This document shows, one piece after another, positions 24,740 through 31,113 of a stretch of DNA of 34,758 bases. Under the pieces are notes generated by a model that searched no databases, had not been told where the DNA came from, and worked only from the letters and a program-made list of their open reading frames with translations. The position numbers were made by a program, and so were the translations under genes. This stretch comes from Pseudomonadota bacterium (lineage in GTDB: Bacteria; Pseudomonadota; Alphaproteobacteria; Acetobacterales; Acetobacteraceae), in contig JAFEFW010000651.1 of assembly GCA_018240405.1 (NCBI GenBank), positions 1 to 34,758 of the forward strand, in the 5' to 3' direction. Position 1 is the first letter of the stretch; every line of letters begins with the position of its first letter.

Positions 24740-25203
24740 CGGGCGGGCTCCCCCAGGGGCATTGTGAGCGGCGTTGTGAGCGGCATGGCAAAACGCAGCG
24801 CCGCCGGCAGCATGCCGTAACGGAAATAGAAGCGCTGGCCGAGCGCATTATCCAGCGCGGTGTCGAGGACGAGGTGCGGCAGGCGGGCGGCCCGGGCTTC
24901 GGCCCGCACGCCGTCCAGCAGCAGCGCGCCGACGCCGTGCCGGCGTGCTGCCTCTGCGACGACGAGGTCATCGACGTAGCAGAACGGCCCACGGATCAGG
25001 TTTTCCTGCGGCCGGTAGCCGGCGAGGCCGACCGGCGCATCGCCGTCCCACGCCGCCAGGAGGCGGTAACCAACCTGCCCCTGCCGCCGCACGCGGGCGG
25101 CAAACGCAGTGCTATCCTGCAGGTGCGGACGCAGCACCTGCATGAGCGGGAAGCAGGTGCGCAGGTCGGCATCGCTTTCGGCGTGGCGCAGGACAGGCGT
25201 CAT
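24736..25203 (-). CDS. GNAT family N-acetyltransferase
   Basis: 155 aa. A GNAT fold with FCYVDDLVVAEAARRHGVGALLLDGVRAEA, where the V-x-x-x-x-R-x-x-G-V-G-x-x-L pattern forms the acetyl-CoA pyrophosphate loop, and HLVLDTALDNALGQRFYFRYGM as the C-terminal strand and helix. The acceptor substrate is unknown. The ATG at 25203 overlaps the stop of the AhpD-like gene by 4 nt, and its own stop overlaps the AzoR start by 4 nt, so the three are tightly coupled. The C-terminal residues repeat MPLTTPLTMPL, a small in-frame duplication. Confidence 0.9.
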   Translation of the reverse strand: MTPVLRHAESDADLRTCFPLMQVLRPHLQDSTAFAARVRRQGQVGYRLLAAWDGDAPVGLAGYRPQENLIRGPFCYVDDLVVAEAARRHGVGALLLDGVRAEARAARLPHLVLDTALDNALGQRFYFRYGMLPAALRFAMPLTTPLTMPLGEPAR

Positions 25204-25658
25204 GCTGCCGCCCGGGTTGCGACCGGATGCTCCACGCGCAGCCCCACACACAGGCGGTTCCAGGTGTTGATCTGGCCAATCAGCGCCGTCAGGTTGGCGA
25301 TCTCCTCCGGCACGAACTGCGCCTGCAACGCGGCATAGATGTCATCGGGCGCGCCATCGGTGGACACGCGCGTCAGGCACTCGGTCCAGGCCAGCGCAGC
25401 ACGCTCGCGGTCGGTGTACAACGGCGAATCCCGCCAGGCGGACAGCAGATACAGCCGCTGCTCGGTTTCGCCTGCTTCGCGCGCCTCACGGCTGTGCATG
25501 TCGAGGCAGAAGGCGCAGCCGTTGATCTGCGAGGCGCGCATCTTCACCAGTTTCATCAGCGACGATTCCAGGCCGCATGTACGGAGGTACTGTTCGACGG
25601 CGGCAAACACGGCATAGGCCTTGGGCGCAGTCTGCAGGCTGAGGCGTTGGCTGTGCAT
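25200..25658 (-). CDS. AhpD-like carboxymuconolactone decarboxylase family protein
   Basis: 152 aa all-helical CMD/AhpD-fold protein. It carries the peroxidase-type motif with the Cys pair and His (NGCAFCLDMHSREAR, about residues 46-60), the redox centre of alkylhydroperoxidase D-like proteins. FVPEEIANLTALIGQINTWNRLCVGL is the usual C-terminal helix pair. It may reduce hydroperoxides or disulfides. The first gene of the operon with GNAT and AzoR, it is divergent from a MocR-type regulator with 75 bp between starts. This arrangement (MocR next to an AhpD/CMD gene) is widespread in proteobacteria. Confidence 0.93.
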   Translation of the reverse strand: MHSQRLSLQTAPKAYAVFAAVEQYLRTCGLESSLMKLVKMRASQINGCAFCLDMHSREAREAGETEQRLYLLSAWRDSPLYTDRERAALAWTECLTRVSTDGAPDDIYAALQAQFVPEEIANLTALIGQINTWNRLCVGLRVEHPVATRAAA

Positions 25659-25702
25659 CGGTCGGTCTCCCGGTTGGCGATGCCGCGAATGTCGCGAACC
25701 AA

Positions 25703-25722
25703 TGGCCTAGTTGATAGAGCCA
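25703..25722. promoter_or_regulatory. Candidate MocR operator TGGC-N12-GCCA
   Basis: An inverted repeat TGGC (25703-25706)/GCCA (25719-25722) with an AT-rich centre (CTAGTTGATAGA) lies in the 75-bp divergent promoter region. It ends 11 nt before the MocR start. It is the only clear symmetry in the interval and suits control of both directions. Confidence 0.45.
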
Positions 25723-25733
25723 AGATTGCGCTA

Positions 25734-27146
25734 ATGGACTGGGCCGTGAGCGACTTTACCATTGCCATCGGTGCCGCTGACCAACGGCCGGCCTATCGCC
25801 AGATGGCCGACCGCGATCGTGATGCCATCGCGGCGGGGCTGCTACGGCCGAATGACCGGCTGCCCTCGGCGCGCAGCCTGGCGGCACAGCTTGCCCTGGC
25901 GCGCGGGACGGTGGACACGGCGTATGCGCTGCTGGCCGGCGAGGGCTACATCGTCGGCCGGGGCCCGGCCGGCACCGCCGTTGCCCCCGACCTGCCCGTG
26001 CCCGTCCAGCGCCGCATCGCGCCCGAGGCGGAGGCACCACTGCCGGGTCCGCCGGTGCAGGGCCCCCTGCCCTTCCGGCTTGGCCTGCCGGCGCTGGACA
26101 TGTTTCCGCGATCGCAATGGGCGCGGCTGACCGCGCGGGCCGCGCAGCAGATCGGGCCGATGGACCTTGCCTACCCCGACCCGACTGGCCTGCCGGCCCT
26201 GCGCGAGGCCATCGCCGCCTACCTGGGCGTGGCACGCGGCATCGTGTGCCAGGGCGGCGGGGTGATCGTCACTGCCGGCTTCCAGGGGGCGCTGGCGCTG
26301 CTGACCCATGCGCTGCTGCAACCCGGCGACACGGCAGTCATCGAGGACCCCGGCTATTTCCTGGCCCGCGAGGCACTGGCCCAGGCTGGCGCTCGTCTGG
26401 TTCCCGCGCCGGTCGATGCGGCCGGCCTGGACGTGGCCGCCGCCCGCGCCGCCGCACCGGACGTGCGCTTCGTCGTGGTGACACCGACGCACCAGTCGCC
26501 GACGGGCGTGGCACTGTCGCTGCCACGGCGACTGGCGCTGCTGGAATGGGCTGAGGCCGCGGATGCCTGGGTCATCGAGGATGATTACGACAGCGAGTTC
26601 CGCTACACGGGCCGACCGTTGCCGGCGCTGAAGAGCCTCGATCGCGCCGAACGCGTGCTGTACGTCGGCAGCTTCAGCAAGGTGCTGTTTCCCGGCCTGC
26701 GGCTCGGCTACCTCGTGCCGCCGCCGTTGCTGCTGCCGCGCCTGCGGGCGGCGGCGCGCACGCTGCAGGCGGGGTTGCCGGCGCTGGAACAGCGTGTCGT
26801 CGCCGGCTTCATCACCGACGGGTATTTCGCCCGGCACCTGCGGCGGATGCGGTCGCTGTATGCCGCGCGCCGCGCGGCGCTGGCCGCGGCGCTGGAGGAG
26901 GTGTTCGGTGACCGGCTGGCGGTGACGCTGCAGGCCGGCGGCATGCATCTGCTGGCACGCGTGGCGGACGGCGCGCCGGATACGGAGCTGGTGCGGCGCG
27001 CCCTGGCGGCGGGGCTGGGTCCAGCGGCACTGTCGCAGCAATCGATGACCGGGCACGCGGGCGCCGGTCTGCTGCTGGGCTTCACCAATGTGCCGGAGGC
27101 AGCCGCGCCGGAGCTGGCGCGGCGGTTGGCAGCGGCGATCCTGTAA
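25734..27146 (+). CDS. MocR/PdxR family transcriptional regulator (GntR HTH + aminotransferase-like domain)
   Basis: 470 aa. An N-terminal GntR winged helix (about residues 10-77, AYRQMADRDRDAIAAGLLRPNDRLPSARSLA then RGTVDTAYALLAGEGYIVGR) is joined by a Pro-rich linker to a fold-type I aminotransferase domain. The PLP Lys is Lys316 in YVGSFSKVLFPGLRLGY. The Asp for the pyridine nitrogen lies in IEDDYDSEFRY, and TPTHQSPTG replaces the usual phosphate-site block. Such proteins sense PLP or PLP-bound ligands. It starts 75 bp from the AhpD-GNAT-AzoR operon on the other strand and probably regulates it. The upstream in-frame extension to 25227 is antisense and not used. The target is inferred from position only. 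Confidence 0.93.
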   Translation: MDWAVSDFTIAIGAADQRPAYRQMADRDRDAIAAGLLRPNDRLPSARSLAAQLALARGTVDTAYALLAGEGYIVGRGPAGTAVAPDLPVPVQRRIAPEAEAPLPGPPVQGPLPFRLGLPALDMFPRSQWARLTARAAQQIGPMDLAYPDPTGLPALREAIAAYLGVARGIVCQGGGVIVTAGFQGALALLTHALLQPGDTAVIEDPGYFLAREALAQAGARLVPAPVDAAGLDVAAARAAAPDVRFVVVTPTHQSPTGVALSLPRRLALLEWAEAADAWVIEDDYDSEFRYTGRPLPALKSLDRAERVLYVGSFSKVLFPGLRLGYLVPPPLLLPRLRAAARTLQAGLPALEQRVVAGFITDGYFARHLRRMRSLYAARRAALAAALEEVFGDRLAVTLQAGGMHLLARVADGAPDTELVRRALAAGLGPAALSQQSMTGHAGAGLLLGFTNVPEAAAPELARRLAAAIL

Positions 27147-27175
27147 GCGGCGGCCGGTCGTGCTATAGGGACGCC

Positions 27176-27505
27176 ATGCAGATCGTCACTCTGACGGAAC
27201 GCAAGGCGGCGGAGGCCGACCGCAAGCGGCACGCGGTCGAGGAACTGCGTGCGGTGCTGACCGAGTACGCCCGCACCCATGGCGGCCGCTTCCTGCTGTT
27301 CGGCTCTGCCGCTCGAAATACCATGCGGTTCGACAGCGACGTCGACATTCTGGTGGATTTTCCGGACGACACGGAACGCGCGGCGTGGGGCTTTGCCGAG
27401 TGGGCCTGCTGGGACCGTAAGCTGGAGCCCGACATCATGCCGTTCGGCTGGTGCAAGCCGAAGTTTTTGGCGCACATCGAGCCCGACCTGCAGGTGCTGG
27501 CATGA
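27176..27505 (+). CDS. mntA: MNT-domain nucleotidyltransferase (MntA-like antitoxin)
   Basis: 109 aa minimal nucleotidyltransferase. The catalytic signature is intact: Gly43-Ser44 followed by ten residues and Asp55-x-Asp57 (FGSAARNTMRFDSDVDILVDF in parts), with a third Asp at 86 (EPDIMPF). In HEPN/MNT toxin-antitoxin pairs MntA AMPylates a Tyr of the HepT RNase to silence it. The ATG overlaps nothing upstream and has AGGGA 4 nt before it. It lies 30 nt after the MocR gene on the same strand and its stop overlaps the next start (ATGA), the usual two-gene arrangement. The N-terminal 30 residues are a charged helix. Confidence 0.88.
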   Translation: MQIVTLTERKAAEADRKRHAVEELRAVLTEYARTHGGRFLLFGSAARNTMRFDSDVDILVDFPDDTERAAWGFAEWACWDRKLEPDIMPFGWCKPKFLAHIEPDLQVLA

Positions 27506-27960
27506 GCGACGCCCGCTGGATCGAAATAGAGGCAGGCATAGACTCCGCTGTGCATCATTATGCCGGCGCGGTCGAAATCTTCGACCGCCTCAAGCGGGCC
27601 AATGAAGATCGCTACACCCTGGAAATGGCCTTCAAGCACGCGATGCAGGCTGGCCATACATCGCTCGAGAACGCGCTGCTCCGCATTCTTGAGATGTTCG
27701 GGGAAGAGGCGCCGAGCGGGCGGCACTGGCACGCCGACCTGATACGACGGGTTGCGAGGGCAGTTGGGCAGAGGCCAGCCATTCTGGAAGGCGACATGGC
27801 CGAAGCCGCGGATGAAACCCGGCAGTTCCGCAACGTGGCGTCGCGCACCTACGACAATTTCAGCCAGCGGAAAGCGGAGCCAGCCGTTGCGGCTGCAGGG
27901 GTGCTTATCGAAGGACTGCCGGACGCGATCGCACGGTTTCGCCAGGCGATCGATCCGTAG
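27502..27960 (+). CDS. hepT: HepT-like HEPN domain protein, catalytic His replaced by Arg
   Basis: 152 aa all-helical HEPN-fold protein paired with the MNT gene by a 4-nt overlap. In HepT toxins the RNase motif is R-x4-H-x-Y, with the Tyr AMPylated by MntA. Here the matching segment at residues 110-117 is RNVASRTY: Arg110, Arg115 in place of His, and Tyr117. The codon is CGC (27844-27846), one transition from CAC. The rest is typical: an N-terminal helix pair with DRYTLEMAFKHAMQAGHTSLENALLRIL and a middle segment with HWHADLIRRVA. The toxin may thus be inactive, or the protein may use another His. Length is normal and there is no frameshift. The family assignment is firm from gene pairing and motif context. 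Confidence 0.8.
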   Translation: MSDARWIEIEAGIDSAVHHYAGAVEIFDRLKRANEDRYTLEMAFKHAMQAGHTSLENALLRILEMFGEEAPSGRHWHADLIRRVARAVGQRPAILEGDMAEAADETRQFRNVASRTYDNFSQRKAEPAVAAAGVLIEGLPDAIARFRQAIDP

Positions 27961-27980
27961 ATGCGGAACCAGAGCCGTGG

Positions 27981-28003
27981 GTGGTCGCGCCAGGCGCGAC
28001 CAC
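27981..28003. terminator. Hairpin between hepT-like gene and asd
   Basis: A perfect 10-bp stem GTGGTCGCGC/GCGCGACCAC with loop CAG lies between the convergent hepT-like and asd genes. It could stop transcription from both sides. Confidence 0.65.
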
Positions 28004-28010
28004 TGACCGC

Positions 28011-29042
28011 CTAGGCCGCCTTCCGCGTCAGCAGGTTCATCGCGATCATCGTTTCGGCGATCTGCACCGCGTTCAGCGCAGCACCCTTGCGCAGATTGTC
28101 GGAGACGCACCAGAAGGACAGCCCGTGCTCGACCGTCGGGTCCTTGCGGATGCGCGAGACGAACACCGCGTCCTCACCCTGGCACTCCAGCTGCGTGACG
28201 TAGCCGCCGTCCTCACGGACATCGACCACCTCGACGCCCGGCGCCTCACGCAGCAGGGCCCGCGCCTCACCCGCCGCCACCGGCTTCTCGAACTCGACCG
28301 TCACCGACTCGCCGTGGCCGATGAACACCGGCACGCGGACGCAGGTGGCGAACACGGCGATGTTCGGGTCGAGGATCTTCTTCGTCTCGACCACCATCTT
28401 CCACTCTTCCTTGGTGGAGCCATCGTCCATGAACTTGTCGATATGCGGGATACAGTTGAAGGCGATTTCCTTGGTGAACTGTTCATGCGGGCTTTGCTCA
28501 TGCACGAACACGCTCTTGGTGTGGTTGTACAGCTCGTCCATGGCTTCCTTGCCGGCGCCGGAGACGGACTGGTAGGTCGAGACGACCACCCGCTTGATCC
28601 GGAACTCATCGTGCAGCGGCTTCAGCGCCACCACCATCTGAATGGTCGAGCAGTTCGGATTGGCAATGATGCCGCGCTTGGCGAAATGGCGCAGCGCTTC
28701 CGGGTTCACTTCCGGCACCACCAGCGGGATGTCCTGTTCCATACGGAACTGCGAGGTATTGTCGATCACCACGCAGCCTTGCGACGCGGCGCGGGGGGCG
28801 TGCACGGCAGATACCGAGGCCCCCGGGCTGAACAGGCCGATATCCCAGCCGCTGAAGTCGAATGTGTCGAGGTTCTGCACCTTCAACACCCGTTTGTCGC
28901 CAAAGGAGACTTCCGCACCGGCCGAACGGCCGGACGCCACGGCGGCAACGTCCGTAATCGGGAAGTTCCGCTCCGTCAGGGTTTTCAGCATTTCGCGTCC
29001 GACTGCCCCGGTGGCGCCGACAACCGCGACCCTGTACGACAT
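28011..29042 (-). CDS. asd: Aspartate-semialdehyde dehydrogenase
   Basis: 343 aa. It reduces beta-aspartyl phosphate to aspartate semialdehyde with NADPH, leading to lysine, threonine, methionine and diaminopimelate. Motifs: YRVAVVGATGAVGREMLK (NADP-binding glycine motif), VVIDNTSQFRM, the catalytic Cys131 in NPNCSTIQMVVALKPLHD, TYQSVSGAGKEAMDEL, and VPVFIGHGESV with the catalytic His. The C-terminus ends LRKGAALNAVQIAE. I chose the ATG at 29042 because AGGAGA lies 9 nt upstream and the Rossmann fold starts there. The ORF's upstream extension is not family-like. In many bacteria leuB or truA sits next to asd, but here it stands alone. Confidence 0.96.
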   Translation of the reverse strand: MSYRVAVVGATGAVGREMLKTLTERNFPITDVAAVASGRSAGAEVSFGDKRVLKVQNLDTFDFSGWDIGLFSPGASVSAVHAPRAASQGCVVIDNTSQFRMEQDIPLVVPEVNPEALRHFAKRGIIANPNCSTIQMVVALKPLHDEFRIKRVVVSTYQSVSGAGKEAMDELYNHTKSVFVHEQSPHEQFTKEIAFNCIPHIDKFMDDGSTKEEWKMVVETKKILDPNIAVFATCVRVPVFIGHGESVTVEFEKPVAAGEARALLREAPGVEVVDVREDGGYVTQLECQGEDAVFVSRIRKDPTVEHGLSFWCVSDNLRKGAALNAVQIAETMIAMNLLTRKAA

Positions 29043-29312
29043 GGATTTGGTCTCCTGAGGGATGAAAGCGCGCACCGTTAGCCGCGAACCAAGGCGGAAG
29101 CAAGGAGCTTTGCGGAACGAAGCCGCCACCCCGGATCACGCGGCTGCCCCGGGCTCACCTGCAAGTCACTGAAATCCCTGTGATTGATCATCATCGGCGG
29201 CAGCGGGTGATCGTCCATGGCGTGTACGCAAGGCTGATGAGCACGCCGTCCCGCGCAGCAGGCGGCGGCTGGCGCCATCCCACGCCAACCCGCCGGCGGG
29301 ACGTGCCCGCAT
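29043..29312. other. Intergenic stretch without a supported gene
   Basis: This is the leader region of asd and the upstream side of the secreted-protein promoter. I see no gene, RNA or repeat in it. Confidence 0.5.
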
Positions 29313-29330
29313 CTTTCACAGATGTGAAAG
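29313..29330. promoter_or_regulatory. Perfect palindrome CTTTCACA-GA-TGTGAAAG
   Basis: Exact 8-bp half-sites at 29313-29320 and 29323-29330 with a 2-bp centre. It lies about 20 bp upstream of the EcfG-like -35 element, in an activator or repressor position. It shares the TTTCAC/GTGAAA core with the palindrome at 6484-6502. Confidence 0.55.
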
Positions 29331-29351
29331 GATCGGCGCCGGCCTACCGGT

Positions 29352-29376
29352 GAAACCCGAAGTCAGCGGCTGCGTT
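29352..29376 (+). promoter_or_regulatory. EcfG-like (general stress response) promoter
   Basis: GAAAC (29352-29356), 16 bp, then CGTT (29373-29376). The alphaproteobacterial sigma-EcfG consensus is GGAAC-N16/17-CGTT, so there is one mismatch in the -35. The start would fall about 85 nt before the ATG at 29470. The stress-protein gene downstream fits this regulon. Confidence 0.5.
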
Positions 29377-29469
29377 CTATTTGGCGTGAGAGCAAGCCGG
29401 GCCGCGGACTGGCCCGGCTCACATCGGCCGTTGCCGATGTCACAGCGCAACGATGATCAGGAGCAGACG

Positions 29470-29928
29470 ATGAAACCGACACTCCTCGGCCTCGCCGCGG
29501 CGGCGATGCTGGCGACTGCGCCGGCTTTTGCCCAGCCCACGACCGGCACGACGACGACGCCATCAACGACGACGCCATCGACACGGACACCGCCGGCCGA
29601 CCATAGCGGGACGATGGGCACCGGGACGACCACGCGTTCCGGCGTCATTCCACCCGGTGCGCCCGGCAATCGCACCGATCAGCAGGCGGCCTCCGGCGAG
29701 ACCAACCAGGCGGTCGCGACCACCAGTGCAAACGCGATGCAGCCAGCCCACGGCGCCAACAGCTTCACCGCGGCGCAGGCCAAGTCGCGCATGGAGAAAG
29801 AAGGCTTCGCCAACGTGACGAACCTGGCCAAGGACGACGATGGCGTTTGGCGGGGTGAGGCCCAGAAGGGCGGCAACCCGGCTCGGGTCTGGCTCGACTA
29901 CAAAGGTAACGTCGGCGTAGCGCAGTAA
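29470..29928 (+). CDS. Secreted PepSY-like domain protein
   Basis: 152 aa. A clear Sec signal peptide (about residues 1-21, ending APAFAQP) points to the periplasm. A Thr/Pro-rich low-complexity linker (TTTTPSTTTPS region, about residues 22-85) follows. The C-terminal 55 residues (SFTAAQAKSRMEKEGF ... LAKDDDGVWRGEAQKGG ... VWLDYKGNVGV) have the alpha-beta-beta-beta layout of PepSY-like domains. The ATG at 29470 has AGGAG 7 nt before it. The ORF upstream to 29350 is not needed. The stress-protein gene starts 13 nt after its stop, so the two form an operon under the EcfG-like promoter and palindrome. Confidence 0.88.
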   Translation: MKPTLLGLAAAAMLATAPAFAQPTTGTTTTPSTTTPSTRTPPADHSGTMGTGTTTRSGVIPPGAPGNRTDQQAASGETNQAVATTSANAMQPAHGANSFTAAQAKSRMEKEGFANVTNLAKDDDGVWRGEAQKGGNPARVWLDYKGNVGVAQ

Positions 29929-29940
29929 GGAATCAGAATC

Positions 29941-30639
29941 ATGGCACAGCGCACGATCGCTCATTTATACGACCATTACGAGGACGCGCAGAAGGTCGTT
30001 CACGACCTTGAGGCTGCCGGCGTGGCGCACAGCGAGATCAGCATGGTCTCGAACAGTGAGCACCACCGCACGACGTCAACCGGCACCACCACAACCGAAG
30101 CTGACGCCAGTAGCGGCGCCGGCACCGGCGCGGTGGCTGGCACGGCGATCGGCGGCGGCCTCGGGCTGGCAGCGGGCCTGGGCGCCCTGGCAATTCCCGG
30201 CATCGGACCTGTTGTCGCGGCGGGCTGGCTGATTGCGACACTGGCCGGCGCCGGTGTCGGCGCGGCGGCGGGTGGCCTGGTCGGCAGCCTGACCGGCGCG
30301 GGTGTCAGCCGCGAAGAGGCTGACGTCTACGCTGAAGGCGTGCGGGGCGGCGGCACGCTGGTGACCGTCCGCACCACCGACGCCGAAGCGACGCGGGTCG
30401 AGGAGATCATGGGCCGTCACAACCCGGTCGACTGGCGTCAGCGCCGCTCCAGCTACGGCGACAGCTGGACGGGGTTCGACGAGAGCCGGACGGTTGCCGT
30501 CGATCCGGTCGAGGACGTCCGGTTGCGCGAGGAGCGGGCCGGCATGCGGTCCGGCGCGGTTCCGCCGGCGGGCTTGTCGTCCGATCCGGTGGCGCCTGGC
30601 TCGACCCTGCCGGAAACGGATCCGCGGCGCCGGCTGTAA
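29941..30639 (+). CDS. YflT/GSP17M-type general stress protein with glycine zipper
   Basis: 232 aa. The N-terminal 30 residues (IAHLYDHYEDAQKVVHDLEAAGVAHSEISMVSN) match the ferredoxin-like YflT/GSP17M domain of general stress proteins. A glycine- and alanine-rich hydrophobic segment follows (about residues 58-125, with GTAIGGGLGLAAGLGALAIPGIG and AGAGVGAAAGGLVGSLTGAG), a glycine zipper likely to associate with membranes. Then SREEADVYAEGVRGGGTLVTVRTTD returns to the stress-protein fold, and the last 75 residues are polar and disordered. It is the second gene of the pair with the secreted PepSY-like gene. Its stop is followed by a good terminator. The exact function is unknown. Confidence 0.88.
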   Translation: MAQRTIAHLYDHYEDAQKVVHDLEAAGVAHSEISMVSNSEHHRTTSTGTTTTEADASSGAGTGAVAGTAIGGGLGLAAGLGALAIPGIGPVVAAGWLIATLAGAGVGAAAGGLVGSLTGAGVSREEADVYAEGVRGGGTLVTVRTTDAEATRVEEIMGRHNPVDWRQRRSSYGDSWTGFDESRTVAVDPVEDVRLREERAGMRSGAVPPAGLSSDPVAPGSTLPETDPRRRL

Positions 30640-30662
30640 CCCAGCCCGAACCGCATAACGGA

Positions 30663-30692
30663 AGCCCGGCGCCATCATGGCGCCGGGCTTTT
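30663..30692 (+). terminator. Rho-independent terminator after the stress operon
   Basis: A perfect 12-bp stem AGCCCGGCGCCA/TGGCGCCGGGCT with loop TCA (30663-30689), followed by a TTT tail. It ends the secreted/stress gene pair. Confidence 0.85.
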
Positions 30693-31113
30693 GCTGTACA
30701 CCGCCTGCCGAACGCCGGACCCGGTTCAGTTTGCCGCGTGCGGTCACGTGGACGGTCAAGTCGATCTGCTGCTCGTTTCTGTCCAGGCAAGGCTGATGGT
30801 ATTGAGCGGCCTTTGCACTCTGGACCGCCGCAATGGGTCCACCGCGCTGCAACAGGATCCTCTGCTCGAATGGGTCGCAATAACCAGGAGCATGAAACCG
30901 CAAAGCACGCGGAACACGCAAAGACCGGACGGTGGTTCATACGGCCGTTGCGGCCCGGGCGATCTTACGGTGAGCGTCACCGACCGTGCTATCGGCGTCA
31001 GCCGCGATGAAGAGTGCGTGATCGGCTCGGGCACCGACATGAACAGGAGGGCACGGCCCCGCCGGTTGCATTAGTGCCACCGCAGTAACGTACCCGTGCC
31101 CGCCGGCACCGCG
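30693..31113. other. Intergenic stretch with a degenerate CGCAAAG repeat
   Basis: I support no gene here. The frames lack protein-like composition. At about 30895-30923 there is a run of ACCGCAAAG/CACGCGGAA/CACGCAAAG units similar to those at 22874-22897. The stretch lies between two gene ends that converge, so promoters are not expected. Confidence 0.55.

Noticed and set aside
30691-31074. 127-aa plus-strand ORF in the gap before the hybrid kinase
   Set aside because: It begins inside the tail of the terminator, has no ribosome site and no protein-like pattern.
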